A stretch of DNA of 64,000 nucleotides from Cryptomeria japonica (GCF_030272615.1 NC_081410.1:184807619-184871618), one strand, 5' to 3'; positions 12,704 through 24,978 are shown, counted from the first letter of the stretch. Notes: generated from the letters alone by a model not told the origin. Numbers and translations: made by a program.

Positions 12704-12708
12704 CTTAG
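12704..12708. repeat. Target-site duplication CTTAG, right copy (element 1)
   Basis: It directly follows the CA of the right LTR and matches 5551-5555. LINE coding sequence resumes here. Confidence 0.9.
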
Positions 12709-14481
12709 TGCCATTCCAATATATGTTATGTCAATTTTACAGATCGACAAAGGAAATCAAAATCCCTTTTAAAAATCTTGAGGTCTTTTCTTTGTGATGA
12801 TAATATGACCCACAGGGCAAGAATTTCTCTTTTAGCTTGGAAAAACGTTTGTCTTCCAAAGTCTTGTGACGGAACAAGCATTAGAGATCTTGATTTTTCA
12901 GAATAATGCATTGGGAGCAAAATTGGTCTAGAAGTTGTATCAAAAAGTTGATTCTTCATGGGGCAAATTAATGATGGCAAAATATTTACATGGGAGTGTC
13001 AGGGAGAGGATGAAACTTTTTATCATCACGCATAGAGGTTATCCTCACTCATCTCTCTTAGCAAATACAAAATGGCCGTGAGGCCAAGTTTTGGGATGAT
13101 GCTTGGAATAAACATTCTCCTTTAGGCCATGTTCGAAATCGGGAGGGAGTGGTGGAAAGTTTGAAGTCATTATGGGGTATCTTTGTTGTTGATTATTTTA
13201 CAATAGATTCTTTTGTTTATGTTCCCAAAATTGTTTCGAAGTCAATAGATTTTCTTCCTTGTTCTCAGCTTGTTAAAGAGGCGTATTATCAAGAGCTCCA
13301 TAAAAGGGTGGTTATCTTGTTTGATAAAGATGATGTGTTGATTTGGACTCAATCTAAAAGTGGTAGTTACTTTGTAAAAGAGGGTTATGCTTCGTTAGTC
13401 GACACATCTTCTTTGGTTAAGTTCTTTGTTAAGATGTTTTGGGGTGCTGCTTGCCTTCTTAAGGCAAGAGATTTTGCTCGGTTAGCCTTTTAGGACATAG
13501 TGTTGACTAGTTCTTGATTGGACAGGTTAGGCATCACAATTGTTTTCCCTTGTGTATTTTGTGGTCATTTCATAGAACCCTCTGATCATCTTTTCCTCTA
13601 TTGTCCTTTTGCTTTGGACTATTGGTATTGTCTATTTGGTATGCTAGGATGGTCTTCCTTGACCTGTGCCTCTTTACATTCACAGTTTTCGAGTAGGCCG
13701 TTTTTAGTTTTTGATTCTATGTTGGATTGCTTATGGGAGGTTAGCTCTTCTTTGGTGGTTTGGAATTTGTGTCTTGAGAAAAATTCTAAGATCTTTCAGC
13801 ATAAATCCTCCCCTTCACAAGTCATTATTTTTAAAATTGAGAGGTTCATTTCTGAGGTAGTTTGGATTTACTTGTTCAAGAATCCTCTTTCTTTGAGAAC
13901 CTTTTCCTCTTGAGATGATAGGATGCTCTCTAAATGGAAGTTGCTTTGTCCTTTGCCACAGATGGGATCCGTTAAGATGGGGTCAACTAAACTATTGAGA
14001 GCTAAAGACAAATAGTCCCATCCACCTATTGGTAAATTCAAGCTTAACTATGATGGTGCCTCTAGGGGCAACCCTGAAGTGTCTCGGGTTGGAATTGTCT
14101 TGACTGATTCTTTTGCTCGGATTATGTTAGTAGCTTGTAAAATTGTATCGTCTGGGACCAATAATAAGGCAGAATCAGATGCTTTATGCCTTGGTCTTGA
14201 GTTGGCCATTTCCTTGAAAATTAGTGACATTATTATTGAGGGCGATTCTATGCTTGTTTATCATTCTCTTCTTAAGAAAAAGTCACATTAATGTTCGTAT
14301 TTGCAATACTTGTTGGATAATGTTCTTTGACTGCTCAATCATTTTAAATCTTATCATGTTTCTCATTGTTATCGGGAGGCAAATTTTATTGTTGATCTAT
14401 TGGCCAATAAGGCGATTAATGATAACTTGGCATATCAGGGGGTTGAGGGGTCTTCTCTGCCTCCCATGACCTCTAATTGAC
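12709..14481 (+). pseudogene. LINE ORF2, 3' part: RT connection, zinc finger and RNase H, broken
   Basis: It continues ORF2 after the Copia insert. The piece near 12709-12730 (IPIYVMS) is the usual post-RT segment. A zf-RVT-type region at about 13330-13620 shows LIWTQSKSGSYFVKEGY and CVFCGHFIEPSDHLF..C. RNase H at about 14040-14440 shows NYDGASRGNP (first Asp), NNKAESDALCLGLELA (Glu), IIEGDSMLV (Asp) and CYREANFIVDLLA (last Asp), so all four catalytic positions are visible in the relic. Frameshifts and stops break it near 13017, 13491 and 14290. The end is the TGA at 14479-14481. Confidence 0.85.
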
Positions 14482-14530
14482 TGTTTCTTTGATTTTCAAT
14501 CTTCAATGGGTGATGATTGGCACTATTCTT

Positions 14531-14668
14531 GAGGTCAAGCATGGTTTTGTTGCAAGCTTGATATTGAGAATGGTGTCCTGCTGCAAAGATGATGTCACTT
14601 TGGTTGAGGTCAAGCATGATTTTTGCTCCATGCTTGATATTGAGTCTAGTGCCTTGTTGCAAAAGTAG
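14531..14668 (+). repeat. Two-copy tandem repeat in the LINE 3' region
   Basis: A unit of about 75 bp starting GAGGTCAAGCATG occurs at 14531 and again at 14606. The copies share CTTGATATTGAG and TGCAAA blocks with moderate divergence. It lies just after the RNase H stop and may belong to the LINE 3' UTR. Confidence 0.7.
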
Positions 14669-15006
14669 TTCAATTATCTTTCTTTTCTTACATCTCTTGC
14701 ATTGCTTCGTTCTCCATAAGATCTTTTTTGCCAGATGGTGGCTTCCCTAAACTTGGTTATATGGTTTCTATATGATGGCTTTAAGTCTATTGTCTTGCCA
14801 TGAGTTGGGCTGTTATGCAAATATTCGATTTCGTACTTGCTTCATTTATTAAATGGCCTCTGCTTTGGATCTTTAACCTTTTTAGTAACTTTATATTAAT
14901 TCCTATCTAAGGTGGTGTTTGTCCTTCCATTGGGTTATATGATCTACAAATGATTACTTGCTTATGTATCGAATTGTGCTATTGTCATGTTTGAGATCAC
15001 ACATGA

Positions 15007-15923
15007 GTAGTAGTATACGTCGGCTTGTGGGTGGTATTGAACATGATGCTTAAATGTCGCCTCCATCTGTTTCATGATTATTCACTTGTGCTAAGGACTG
15101 AGCCGATGTTTATGAAGATATTGGTATTTATGGCAATAGATTTTTTAAGATGTGTTCGCTCATTATGTATTGCTCTCTTTAATTCTTTATTTGGTAATTT
15201 TGTTGTATCTATGACGTTGGAGGCTTTTATCTGGTGGTATAGAGTTTCTATGCCCTCCAATTTTTGTGATTTTTAGGATACTCAAGCTTTCAATGATGAG
15301 AATCTTGGCAGGTTATTCTGTTTACTCACTTTGGAGGTTCCTTATGCTTTTCATAAGGTGGTGGGTAAGCTTTGGCTGGTGGAAAATTCAAATTCACTTT
15401 TATCTAAGGTGGCTTCTTGTTTTCTTACTGTGTGTATGGATCTTCTTTTGGATTCTACTCTAGTTCGATCTTTATTAGATACATTTTTTCTTTCCTCCCT
15501 CTATTTTTTTGATGATGTGGATATTGCTTTGTCTCGTTAGTGTTTTGATAATGGCATGTTTCTTTATGGTGGTTTCTTACCTCTTTTTGAGCTACTTGCT
15601 AATGGTTGGTTTGGAGAATTATTGTCTGTAGCCAGGGTAGGTCTTATTGGTGACATGTAAGAGGACATGCTGCTGGGGTTTGAGGCACTTATTGATCATG
15701 TTCCTCCCTGTACTTTGGTTGTTGCACTGGATGTATTCGTTGGCATTCATTCTCTTTTGCAAACTATGGTTGCGGCTAGGAGTTCTCCATGTTTTGTGGA
15801 GCCTCTGCAGGTTATTCCTTTGACCATGGATGTTGACAATCATGGGGATGGTATTATTGGTTCTGATGTCCCTGCCCCTCCCGAGGAAAGTACTAGGGAT
15901 TGGTTTTATAGAATTGACTCATA
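15007..15923 (+). pseudogene. Unassigned ORF-like segment in the LINE 3' region
   Basis: One frame stays open from about 15007 to 15923, about 305 codons, apart from three stops (near 15274, 15538 and 15658). This is longer than expected by chance in such T-rich DNA. The product is rich in Leu, Phe and Val, with stretches such as VPYAFHKVVGKLWLVEN and DHVPPCTLVVALDVFVG. No family was recognised. It lies between the RNase H domain and the A-rich LINE tail, so it is either an extra frame of this LINE or sequence carried along with it. Confidence 0.35.
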
Positions 15924-16373
15924 GTTGGACTCCTTTTTTCAGCGATGTCCTCTTTTTGATGAGTTAGTCTTAATTTGAGCTTCTTTTGAGGAGTCTTTGG
16001 TTGTGCTTCATTGATCTTAACCCCTTCTTAGCTCCTCTTCTGTTTTTTGCGTAGAATGAAACCTATTGCATCTAGCTTGATCTTTTGTATGCTGGAGCTT
16101 ACAAATTGGCAGTCCTGGTTTTGCCTTTATTTTGTACTCCTGGTATATTCCCCACTTTTGGTATTATGGGGACTTTGATTAGTTTTATCAGGTTGAATGC
16201 AACCCAGGGGCGGTGGGTGGATCATTTTTGTTTCTTTTGGGATCTATATTATCCGGTTGGGATTTGCTTTCTTCCTGGTTTATTTCTGGGAAACCTTATT
16301 GTATCTTTTACGTTATATTTTAATAAGTATTTTTAGTGGCCTCGTCCACTTTTATCGAAAATAAAAAATTACA

Positions 16374-16648
16374 TTCACGAGTAAATTATATTTATGTTGA
16401 TCATTTGTTTTATAACAAAAATGACATAATGTTAAACTAATCTCATGAAAAACAATAAAATTATATAATTGTATATTGATAATCTAGTTATAATAAATTT
16501 CTTAGAAACAATTACAAATAATAATAAAGACTGATAATTTCAAAAAGTACTTTAGTTAATTTTGAATAAATACTATAAGGTCTTCTCACCTTCAAAAATG
16601 TGGCTCAATCCACTTAAGGTTAAGTCTATCTCCCCATAAACTTTGAGA
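16374..16648. other. AT-rich spacer
   Basis: It holds no coding frame, LTR end or repeat that I recognise. It separates the LINE tail from the first very long LTR. Confidence 0.5.
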
Positions 16649-16653
16649 CTATG
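16649..16653. repeat. Target-site duplication CTATG, left copy
   Basis: CTATG precedes the LTR that begins at 16654, and the same bases follow its end at 20006-20010. Confidence 0.9.
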
Positions 16654-19600
16654 TGTAATGCCCCGCCAGGAACCCTAAAGGAAAACAACACAACTAGGCA
16701 ACTAAAGGGTGAAATAATTTTTTTTTTGTTAAAGACGAAGTGCACTAACTAAAACCATTGCACGTTTAACAACACAGCGGAAGTCTACCATATGTTTTCC
16801 TAAGGGTAACCAATGAAGATTAATTTCGTAGATTATATTAACACACACTTAATCCATTTAATTAGATAAATTGAAAACTTAAGTTTAAAACTACACATAC
16901 ATCCAAATTTCATAATAAAGAAATAAAAGTATTCCAATGTATTTAAACATAAGATCAAAACAATAACATTCATTTCACTGACATAATAATATTACAATAT
17001 CCATAAATACATGGCTTCCAATAATACCATTGGTTACAAAGATACAATATCAAGGTTACATAAAAGTCTAATACAATGACCACAAGGTCTCAACTGAACA
17101 ATGATCTCGAACAAGAGCTGGTACATAAACCACGAACCAAGAAACACCAGCGAAACCCTTCCTCGCCTGAAGATACAATCCAGAACATCCGATGGGAAGT
17201 GGCACTACCAATCGACCATGTGATCCCGAAATAGAACCACCCCATCGTGCTAGGAGATAGTAGAAAACCCTCAAGCAAGCAAAGTACGACAAGTACAAAA
17301 AGACTACAAGACTCTACAAACATCTATGTGACTCAACTCACAAAACACAAGTGACTCTAAGAAGAGAGTGTCATCATATAGCTTGATGGTTACCATGGTA
17401 CAACCTCCATAGGACCTGGCCCTCATCCTTGGGTTTCTCTTGGTAACCTCTCCCAAGCCTCTGGTTCCAACTAAGTCTCATGCGAACCCTACCAATCCTT
17501 TCGTGTAGACAAGGTGGTAAGTTTGCCATTCCAGGCCTTCTCGTAACATTATGAGCCATGTACAAGCACTCACCTATGCACGAGGTACACTTATCTTAAT
17601 TAATATTTATCTCACTCCCCCCCAATATATATTATTATGTTATCACTTTTTAACCAACTTTCAACGGGTTATCCTGTCATCCACTTTGGGCATGGCCTCC
17701 GCTCGAAAGCCACTCTCTCTCCTAGGACACTAACAGGAAATGTTTCTCTCTGCAAAAACTCTATGACGAAACAGACAACCATAAACAATCCTGACAAGCA
17801 CAGGTGAAGGATACACAAATACAACCCAAGATTGCCCATTTGGACAAAAACACACAATGGCTCATATCAAATAGGTTATACAACATCACCTGGTCTAGGA
17901 GAAATAATAACATAGGACACAATGACAATTCAACCAGAATACCAATGGAATTTAAGCTTGACTGAAAACATCATTTACAAAAGATCCTAATACAAGCAAT
18001 CTTTTCTCAACACAACCAAAGCATGAATTACTTGCAAATAAAGATTTCCCAGAAAATAAGAAAAACAACTATATTTAAATAAATCAATTTGGTCATTTGT
18101 CTAATAAAGTTAAATAAATTCACATATGAATTAATCTCCTAACATGTTTACAAACATTAATATGGGATCTTAATTTATAAACTTTTTTTTTCTGAAATAA
18201 CTAAATTTGAATTAATTATATATAAACTAATATCTTCAATTATAAATTTCTCAGTAGCCACTACCTTTGGGTAGCGCTGCTGTCCTATGGCAGCAGCCAC
18301 TACCAAAAGTAGTGCAGCGTGGGTTGAGGCATTGCCTCCCCACATTTTTTCTATAATTAATTTTTTTTTTTTTTATAAATTAAATTAAATTTTTCTTTTA
18401 AAACATAAATTACAGTTTTATTAAAAATCATTACAGTAGTATAAAAAGACTAAATACCCAATTCATTCCAATTTTTTTAAAATTAGATACTCATAAATTT
18501 AATTCAAAATTAAATTTGTTCCTAAAGTGATCAACAATTTCCACAGAGATACTTTTATTGAAAAAAAAGAATTATTAGAACAAATCAAACAAGAGAGGAT
18601 AATTTTTCAATTAAATACCCTTTCTCATAAATCTTGCAATTTCCATGCATCCTAAAATCTTGACAAATTTTCTATAATAATTTTTCTTAATTTTCTCAAA
18701 ACTACATACTTCCCATAAATTAGAAATACACATCAGGCATGGATTTTAAAACAAAACTCGAATTCACCAGAAGAGGGTTTGTATTTGACAATAACTTTAC
18801 CCACACACATCAATCAAAGAAAAATAGAAATATTTACTAAAAACCCACAACTAAGAATTCATCCAACCTGATATAGCTTTCCTGGAAGAAATTTGTAGAA
18901 GAGCCCTAATCTTTTCAATAAATTTCCAATAAATTTCTTCACCTAAAATTCTTGACTTGTTCCTATGTAACTAAAATAAAGACTTATTCTCCTATTTAAA
19001 CTAAAATTCTAGGTTCAATAGCTTTTTCACAAAAAACCTAAATTTAGAATAATAGTAATTTTTATTTTATTTTCTAAATTTATCACAAAAGATAAGCTAA
19101 CATGCAATAATTAAAAAACATTATTCTTTCTTTTCTTTTCTCATGCACATTAATTAATTTTCTAAATAAAGAATTAAAACAATATTTTAATTCTAATTAA
19201 TCCTTTTATTCATTTATTTAATTATAACTTTAGAAAATAATAAATAAAATTAATCTAATTTATTTTTCTATTTAAATAAAAATATATTTCTAATACCATG
19301 CAGCTTAATTTAATAATTTTTTTAATTAACTAAATTTATAATCTCAATGCATAAACAATACAATAATGAGATAATTTCATAAACTTAATTAGTTAATTAA
19401 TTAAATCCACTAAAACACTCAAATTTAAACAAATCTCAAGCAATTACCCATAAAAGATAAAATGACAAAACACGAAGACCGAACTAACTTACAAGACGAC
19501 CAATTGACGACACTCATACGAGTGTAACCGAGTAAAATAGGGTCAACTACTATCTCCTCCACTTCCATTGGAAAATATAAGGCACGCTCAGACCTGTGAA

Positions 19601-20005
19601 GCCAGGTGGAGACGATACCCCGTACCTACCCGGTACTTGTACCTGCAATATCCTGCATCACCGAACTACGCATGCATATATATACAATATAGAAAACACG
19701 GCATACATACCGATGAAGGAGAATTGCGACTTTCCCTGTCTCACCGAAATGAGTGAAGGGAAATCGTCCCCTTGCATCCAATACACTCGCAAACACACAA
19801 CATATAATTACACATTGCATAGATAAAGTAAAATGTCAGTACATAGCAATAATCCATAAAATGTCATAAATCACAAATACTAAAATACTGCAAATAAATT
19901 ATACATCTCATCTTCAGATAAAGCATAATGTCATAAAAATTTGAATAATAAACAACCAATAATAAAATGTGAGTCTAATGAGTTCAAACAAGTAGGGGTA
20001 CTACA
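16654..20005. mobile_element. Very long solo LTR, copy A (3.35 kb)
   Basis: It starts TGTAATGCCCCGCC and ends GGGGTACTACA, so it has TG...CA ends and short inverted termini (TGTA.TRCCCC type). A perfect 5-bp duplication flanks it. No internal domain, primer site or second LTR in the same orientation is nearby, so I read it as a solo LTR left by LTR-LTR recombination of a Gypsy-like element with giant LTRs. Short ORFs at 17068-17565 and 19568-19826 have no recognisable product. Its absolute transcription direction is not clear. It is homologous, in reverse orientation, to 21462-24973. Confidence 0.8.
18254..18346. repeat. GC-rich hairpin island inside long LTR copy A
   Basis: In otherwise AT-rich DNA this stretch holds nested inverted repeats: GCTGCTGTC with GGCAGCAGC, and CCACTACC flanked by GTAGTG blocks. 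It ends with TTGAGGCATTGCCTCC. It is likely to fold when transcribed. Confidence 0.6.
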
Positions 20006-20010
20006 CTATG
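20006..20010. repeat. Target-site duplication CTATG, right copy
   Basis: It directly follows the CA end of long LTR copy A and matches 16649-16653 exactly. Confidence 0.9.
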
Positions 20011-21456
20011 GAAGGGAATAATCAAAGGAGGCTTTTATATTGATAGATTATTTATGAAGTTCCAGGCATGAAAGTGACAACCCTTTAGAATATAACAAAA
20101 ATCAGTACAAAATGGTTACCAAAAAATTCTTCTTCTAGACTAATAGAAAATAACTAATGCAAGATGTTATGTGTTCCTAACAAAGTTAATTTTTGTTAAA
20201 GATTTTAAGTATTTTATATCTAAAGGAAAAGAGTCTTTTAAGTTTGGATTTGTATGTATGTATATATGCATATAACTATAATGTGTATTTTAAGATTTAT
20301 TAAAAAAATTAAATTTTATGATAAAAAATGATTATTTTTTGAATAGGATAGATTCGGTGAGATTGATAGTATTTACTAAGATTTTAAGAACTTCGAAATT
20401 TGATGTCAAAATGTTGTCACATTTATTACCATCAAACAATTCTAGTTGAAACCTTTCAGTCAAAATCAACTTACAATATTAAACAATTAATATAATTCTA
20501 ATTAAATTGATTTTAGATGGAACAATTCTAATTATAATCCTTTGACACATGTCAATACCATGGTAAAACCATGTGTCCTAGTGAAAAACCTTTATTACAT
20601 GTCAACACTCGATGGCATGGCCTATTTTAGCCAATTTATTTCACCCTAGAATAAATGCATGGTACATGTAGTTTTTCAATTACTTAATATTGTTTGAAAT
20701 CTCTCTCTTATCCATGACAATATTGATAGTTTTATTTCATTCTTTTATTTGATAAAAGACATTGAATTTCTCAACCACATCCTAGTTAATAATCTTGCAC
20801 AATATATGTGAAAAATTTTAATGGTTGAATAGAGTATGATTTAAAACATTAAATATAGAAGATATCAACAACTACTATAAACTATTAATCATTTCAGTTG
20901 ATTTATATTTAACATGTGTAGTTTCTATTTGAGTTTTATAGGACTATTCTTAAATATTAGCATACCTATCTTTAGAAGAAAGTAAAATACACCAAAAGAT
21001 ATCATATTTGTTCATTATTCCACTTACAAATTTATTATACTATTAAATTGTAATTGATATTATTTTATCATTATATTATGGTATTATAATTATTAAATTA
21101 TTATTGAGTTATCATTATATTATTATGTTTTAATATATTATTATTTTTATATAGGGATACTTTCAATTCTCCATAATTAGTAATATTAGATTGAGATAAT
21201 TAAAAATTTAATTGATTGTATGTTGGAGATAGACAAATTGATTAATCAATAAAACTCAGAGAGAGTGGTAGTTGAAAGGTGGAAGTGAAGATATAATTAG
21301 CATTAAATAATTAAAACTTAGTTAATCGAGTGCATGGAGGAGGAAATAAAATAAAATAATAATAACGAATAAAATATTTTTTTGCTTTTCATTCATTTTA
21401 AGTGTCACAAACGCATCAAAATAAATGCTTCTAGTTTTTATTAACAAACATTTTTG
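20011..21456. other. AT-rich spacer between the inverted long LTRs
   Basis: No coding frame or element end was recognised. It would form the loop of a very large hairpin made by the two inverted LTRs. Confidence 0.55.
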
Positions 21457-21461
21457 CATAC
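21457..21461. repeat. Target-site duplication CATAC, left copy
   Basis: It precedes the TG at 21462, and the identical bases follow at 24974-24978. Confidence 0.9.
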
Positions 21462-24400
21462 TGTAGTACCCTTTCTTCGATCAAACTTTTTAGATACTTA
21501 TTTTGACTATAGTTGACTTTTTCAGTGGATATTAGTGGATACATTATATGGTATGTTTTACTTGGATATTATGCTATATCATTTTGTGTTTTTATTTGAG
21601 ATTCAATGGATGTTGTTAATGCATTATTTCCTTATTGATGGTTAGATGCTAATTTTATTGGATTACTGACCATGGACTAACATATTTACTTTATGCATGA
21701 GATGTGTTATGTATATGTTAGCATGCATGTGTGAAAGTGTATGGGTGCGAGGAGATGATTTTCCTTCACTCACTTCGGTGAGACAGGGAACGTCACGATT
21801 CTTCTTCGTTGGTGTGTCTACTGTGTTTGAATATATATGTATATGTATGTGTGGATTGGTGATGCAGGAATTGGACGTACAATGTACTGACTTCACCTGG
21901 TTCCACAGGTCTGAGTGTACCTAAATAATCCGATGGAAGTGGAGGAGATAGTCTTAAGGCCCTAAGTTTCACCCTTAGCTTTGCTCGTCACTGAGCATTG
22001 TCAGTCATCTGTCAACCTTCCCTTTGTTGTTATGCGGGTCGTGTATCTGTTTTGCTTTGTTGTTTGCATCTTATGCGTTTATAAAATTAAATTTAGAAAT
22101 AAATAAGTGTATTTTTATGTTTAATATATTAATCGATTATTTTATTTGATTAGTTAAAAACTGAATTGTTGAATTAACTAGGAAATTTTATATTATGTGT
22201 TTTCAATTGTTTAAAATAAAAAAGGATAAAGTTATTTTATTTTTATGACATGTCAATGTTTTAAATTGATTTTTCATTTTGAAAAAACAAATGAATTCTT
22301 TTCAAATTTGAAAATTTAAATGAAAAATCATTGTTGGAAAAAGAAATTGAAAATTTTCTATTTATCATTTTTAAATTGGAATTTGACCTAAAAGGGATAT
22401 GGGTGGAAAGAAAATTCTTTATAATGTTAAATTTTACCAAAAATCATTCATTCTTTATTTGGGGAAAAATATTTTTTGGAAGTCTCTGTGTGAGATTTTG
22501 GTTGGAAAATTGTGGTTGGAGACTCTGTTTGAAGTTGGAGGCTTGCTCTTCTTCAACTTAATCTTCCTGGAAAGCTTACCAGGATGTTGTCTTGAACTTT
22601 CAATTTTTGTAAAATTTTTGTGAAATTCAAACCCCTGTAGTTGTAGTGTGTTGTGTTTTTGCAAAGGAATAGATTTTGTGTTTTTTTTTTTCTCCCTTGT
22701 CTGTAAAAAAATAATTTTCTCCATTGTGTCCAAATGGGGGGGTTATGTTGCCAAAATTTCCTTGATTTTGGACAAACCGGAGATTGCTGTAGTTTGAAGT
22801 ATTTGTATAATGGAAAAAGAAATTTGAAAAAAAAAACCACATACCCTATTGTTGTGTTTTCAAAACCCCAATTTTAAAAATTGATTTGAAATTTTGTTGG
22901 GGTTCGTTTTTTTATAATTTGCTGGTAAAATCATTTTATTGGGTTTTTTATTTGTTGTTGGTAAAATAATTTTTTTTTGCCTGTATAGTGTTGAAATTGT
23001 TTTAAAAAAAAATATTAAAAAAATTATTTTTTATTGTATTGGGGGGCCGTAGGCTACAGACCCCATGGCGTGGGGAGTCGTGGGTTCCCCACAGCCGGGG
23101 GGGGGGGCATGGTGGGTGTGAACCACACCGTAGTCCACCCACAACCGAAGGTTGTGGAGGGGCCATGTCGTGGCCCACACAGCCAGCACCCCCTCCCCTT
23201 TTCAAGGGTTGCGAGGCAACAAATAAATACATATATTTTAATATATGTATTTAGAAAATGAAAAAAGGGTATTTTATTTTAAAAAGGAAAATATCAGATT
23301 TTTAAATTTAGATTTTGTTTATATATATACTTGTGTTATAGCAAATGTGATTAAGATGTTTTTGAAATGTTAAATGGATATGACAAATATATATTTGAAC
23401 TTTTAACTGAATGAGTGGAATGGTTATTATTAAATGGATTATTTTGGAAACATAGAAAAGTTGGAAACCTTGGTCAATTTTGTGTTTTGAATGAAAGAAA
23501 AATGAATTGTTATTCTAAAATAGTGAAGGTGTTTGTTTTATCTCTGGCTGTTTTCCTATTTAATTTAAAACTGCAAGTCCTTAGTGTTGAAGGGATTTAG
23601 GCTTCTCCGTGTGGTCTTTTCCGTTGGCCGGTCATGTGAGTTGACTGTGTACTGTCAGTTGATTTAACCTTGTGCAAGGGCTTGTATGACAAAGTGTTTC
23701 TTAGTGGTCTTGATCTCTATTGTGTAACTTCATTTTGGTACTTTGGTTTTGGAGTTCTTTTGGGACATTTTTGTTTAGTGTCATAAGGGAGAGTGGCTTT
23801 CAAGTGGGGGTGTGCCCAGAGAGGTTAGCAGGATAACCCCTCGAAATTTGGTTAAGTAAGTGATAACCTAATAATATATCAGGGGGTTGGGTAGCTAACA
23901 CATTAAATAAGATAATTGTACCTTCTTCATGGTTGAGTGTTAGTACAGACTCAGGATGCAGTGGGAAGGCTTGGACTAGCAAACCAACAACCTTGTCCTC
24001 ACGAAATGATTGTTTGGGTCCGCATGAGATTTAGATGGGGCCAAGGGTTCGAGAGAGGTTACTAGGATAACCCAAGATGGGGTCTGGGAGCTATGGAGGC
24101 TTGTCAGGATAACCATACCAAACTATTTGATGACACTCTTCCCTTATGGTCACTATTGTGTAGCCCTATTGGGATCACAAGAGTTTTGCTGAGGAGTCAT
24201 GTTCTGTGAGTTTATGCTTTATGTGAGTTTTCAGATATTGTGTTTCGACCATGTGTGTGCATACCTTGTAGGTTGCTAGTGGGTCTTATTTCTACCTCCT
24301 ATCATAGTGGGGTGGTTCTTTTTGAGCCACATGGTCAGGTGGTAGTGCCACTTTCCATCGAGTGTGTTTGTTCCTTCTTGTGGGAGTTGGTTTCACAGGT

Positions 24401-24973
24401 GTTTCAGTTGCTTTTGGATTCGAGCTTCTTGTTCTTTCAATTGGATCCTATTTGTTATCTTGGATTATTCTTTGTATATCTTGGACCTTATATGGTCAGT
24501 TGTATTATTTGATGTGTATGCCTTTATGGCAAGATGTAATTGTAATATAAACATTATGTGTATTTATGAGACTTAGTGATTTAGTGCGATGTAATATTAT
24601 TTCAATCATGTGATGCAAAACAAATGTATTGATGGAAATTAAATGGTTAAATGTATATGTTTTATTAGAATATCAAATGTAATGTTATCTCATACTATTG
24701 AATGGATTAATTATTGTTTAGTGTAATTTATGTTTTTATGATTAAAACATCATAATTGGATTAATTAGCGATAAGCAATGTTTAGATTAAATCATGTAAA
24801 CCATGGTGGGAAACCCTTTAGGAGATAAGTTAAGTCTTTCGTTGTGTAATTTAATTGTAATGTTAACTTAATGCATCATTTAACTTATTAAAGTTAAAAA
24901 AACTAAAAAATATTTACGCACTTTTCAAGTGTATTAGTTTAATCCCTTCAGGGTTTCTTGGCGGGGTGTTACA
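21462..24973. mobile_element. Very long solo LTR, copy B (3.51 kb), inverted relative to copy A
   Basis: It starts TGTAGTACCC and ends GGCGGGGTGTTACA, which is the reverse complement pattern of copy A. It has its own perfect 5-bp duplication, so it inserted independently. Matching blocks seen in reverse complement include the segments near 21760-21800 (against 19715-19760), 23790-23860 (against 17640-17720) and 24300-24365 (against 17190-17260). Several long gaps and many substitutions separate the copies, so both are old. ORFs inside (for example 22331-22561 and 24240-24512) have no recognised product. Confidence 0.8.
23040..23219. repeat. GC-rich hairpin island inside long LTR copy B
   Basis: The stretch contains an 11-G run near 23098-23107, CCACAACC-GAA-GGTTGTGG as a perfect 8-bp stem, and CATGGCG and CATGTCGTGG motifs. 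It lies at roughly the mirrored position of the island in copy A (18254-18346), but the sequences have largely diverged. Confidence 0.6.
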
Positions 24974-24978
24974 CATAC
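24974..24978. repeat. Target-site duplication CATAC, right copy
   Basis: It directly follows the CA end of copy B and matches 21457-21461. Confidence 0.9.

Larger units (their letters stand above)
1690..16373 (+). mobile_element. Plant L1-type LINE, interrupted by a Copia element
   Basis: This is a non-LTR retrotransposon read left to right. It has an ORF1 relic, then an ORF2 with AP-type endonuclease, reverse transcriptase, a CCH zinc-finger region and RNase H. The 3' end is an AT-rich tail near 16340-16373 that ends in an A-rich run after a TTTATCGAAAATAAA-like sequence, as in many plant LINEs. Without the Copia insert at 5556-12703 plus one copy of its 5-bp duplication it is about 7.5 kb. 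Both ORFs have many stops and frameshifts, so it is dead. The left edge is approximate, and I did not find a convincing LINE target duplication. Confidence 0.8.

Noticed and set aside
17068-17565. Minus-strand frames in long LTR copy A as genes
   Set aside because: They overlap in several frames, have no recognisable motif, and are not kept in copy B.
22331-22842. Overlapping 70-95 codon frames on both strands
   Set aside because: They are AT- and homopolymer-driven frames inside an LTR, with no start context or homology pattern.
16654-24973. One large DNA transposon with 3.4-kb terminal inverted repeats
   Set aside because: Each arm has its own TG...CA ends and its own, different, perfect 5-bp duplication, so the arms are separate insertions.
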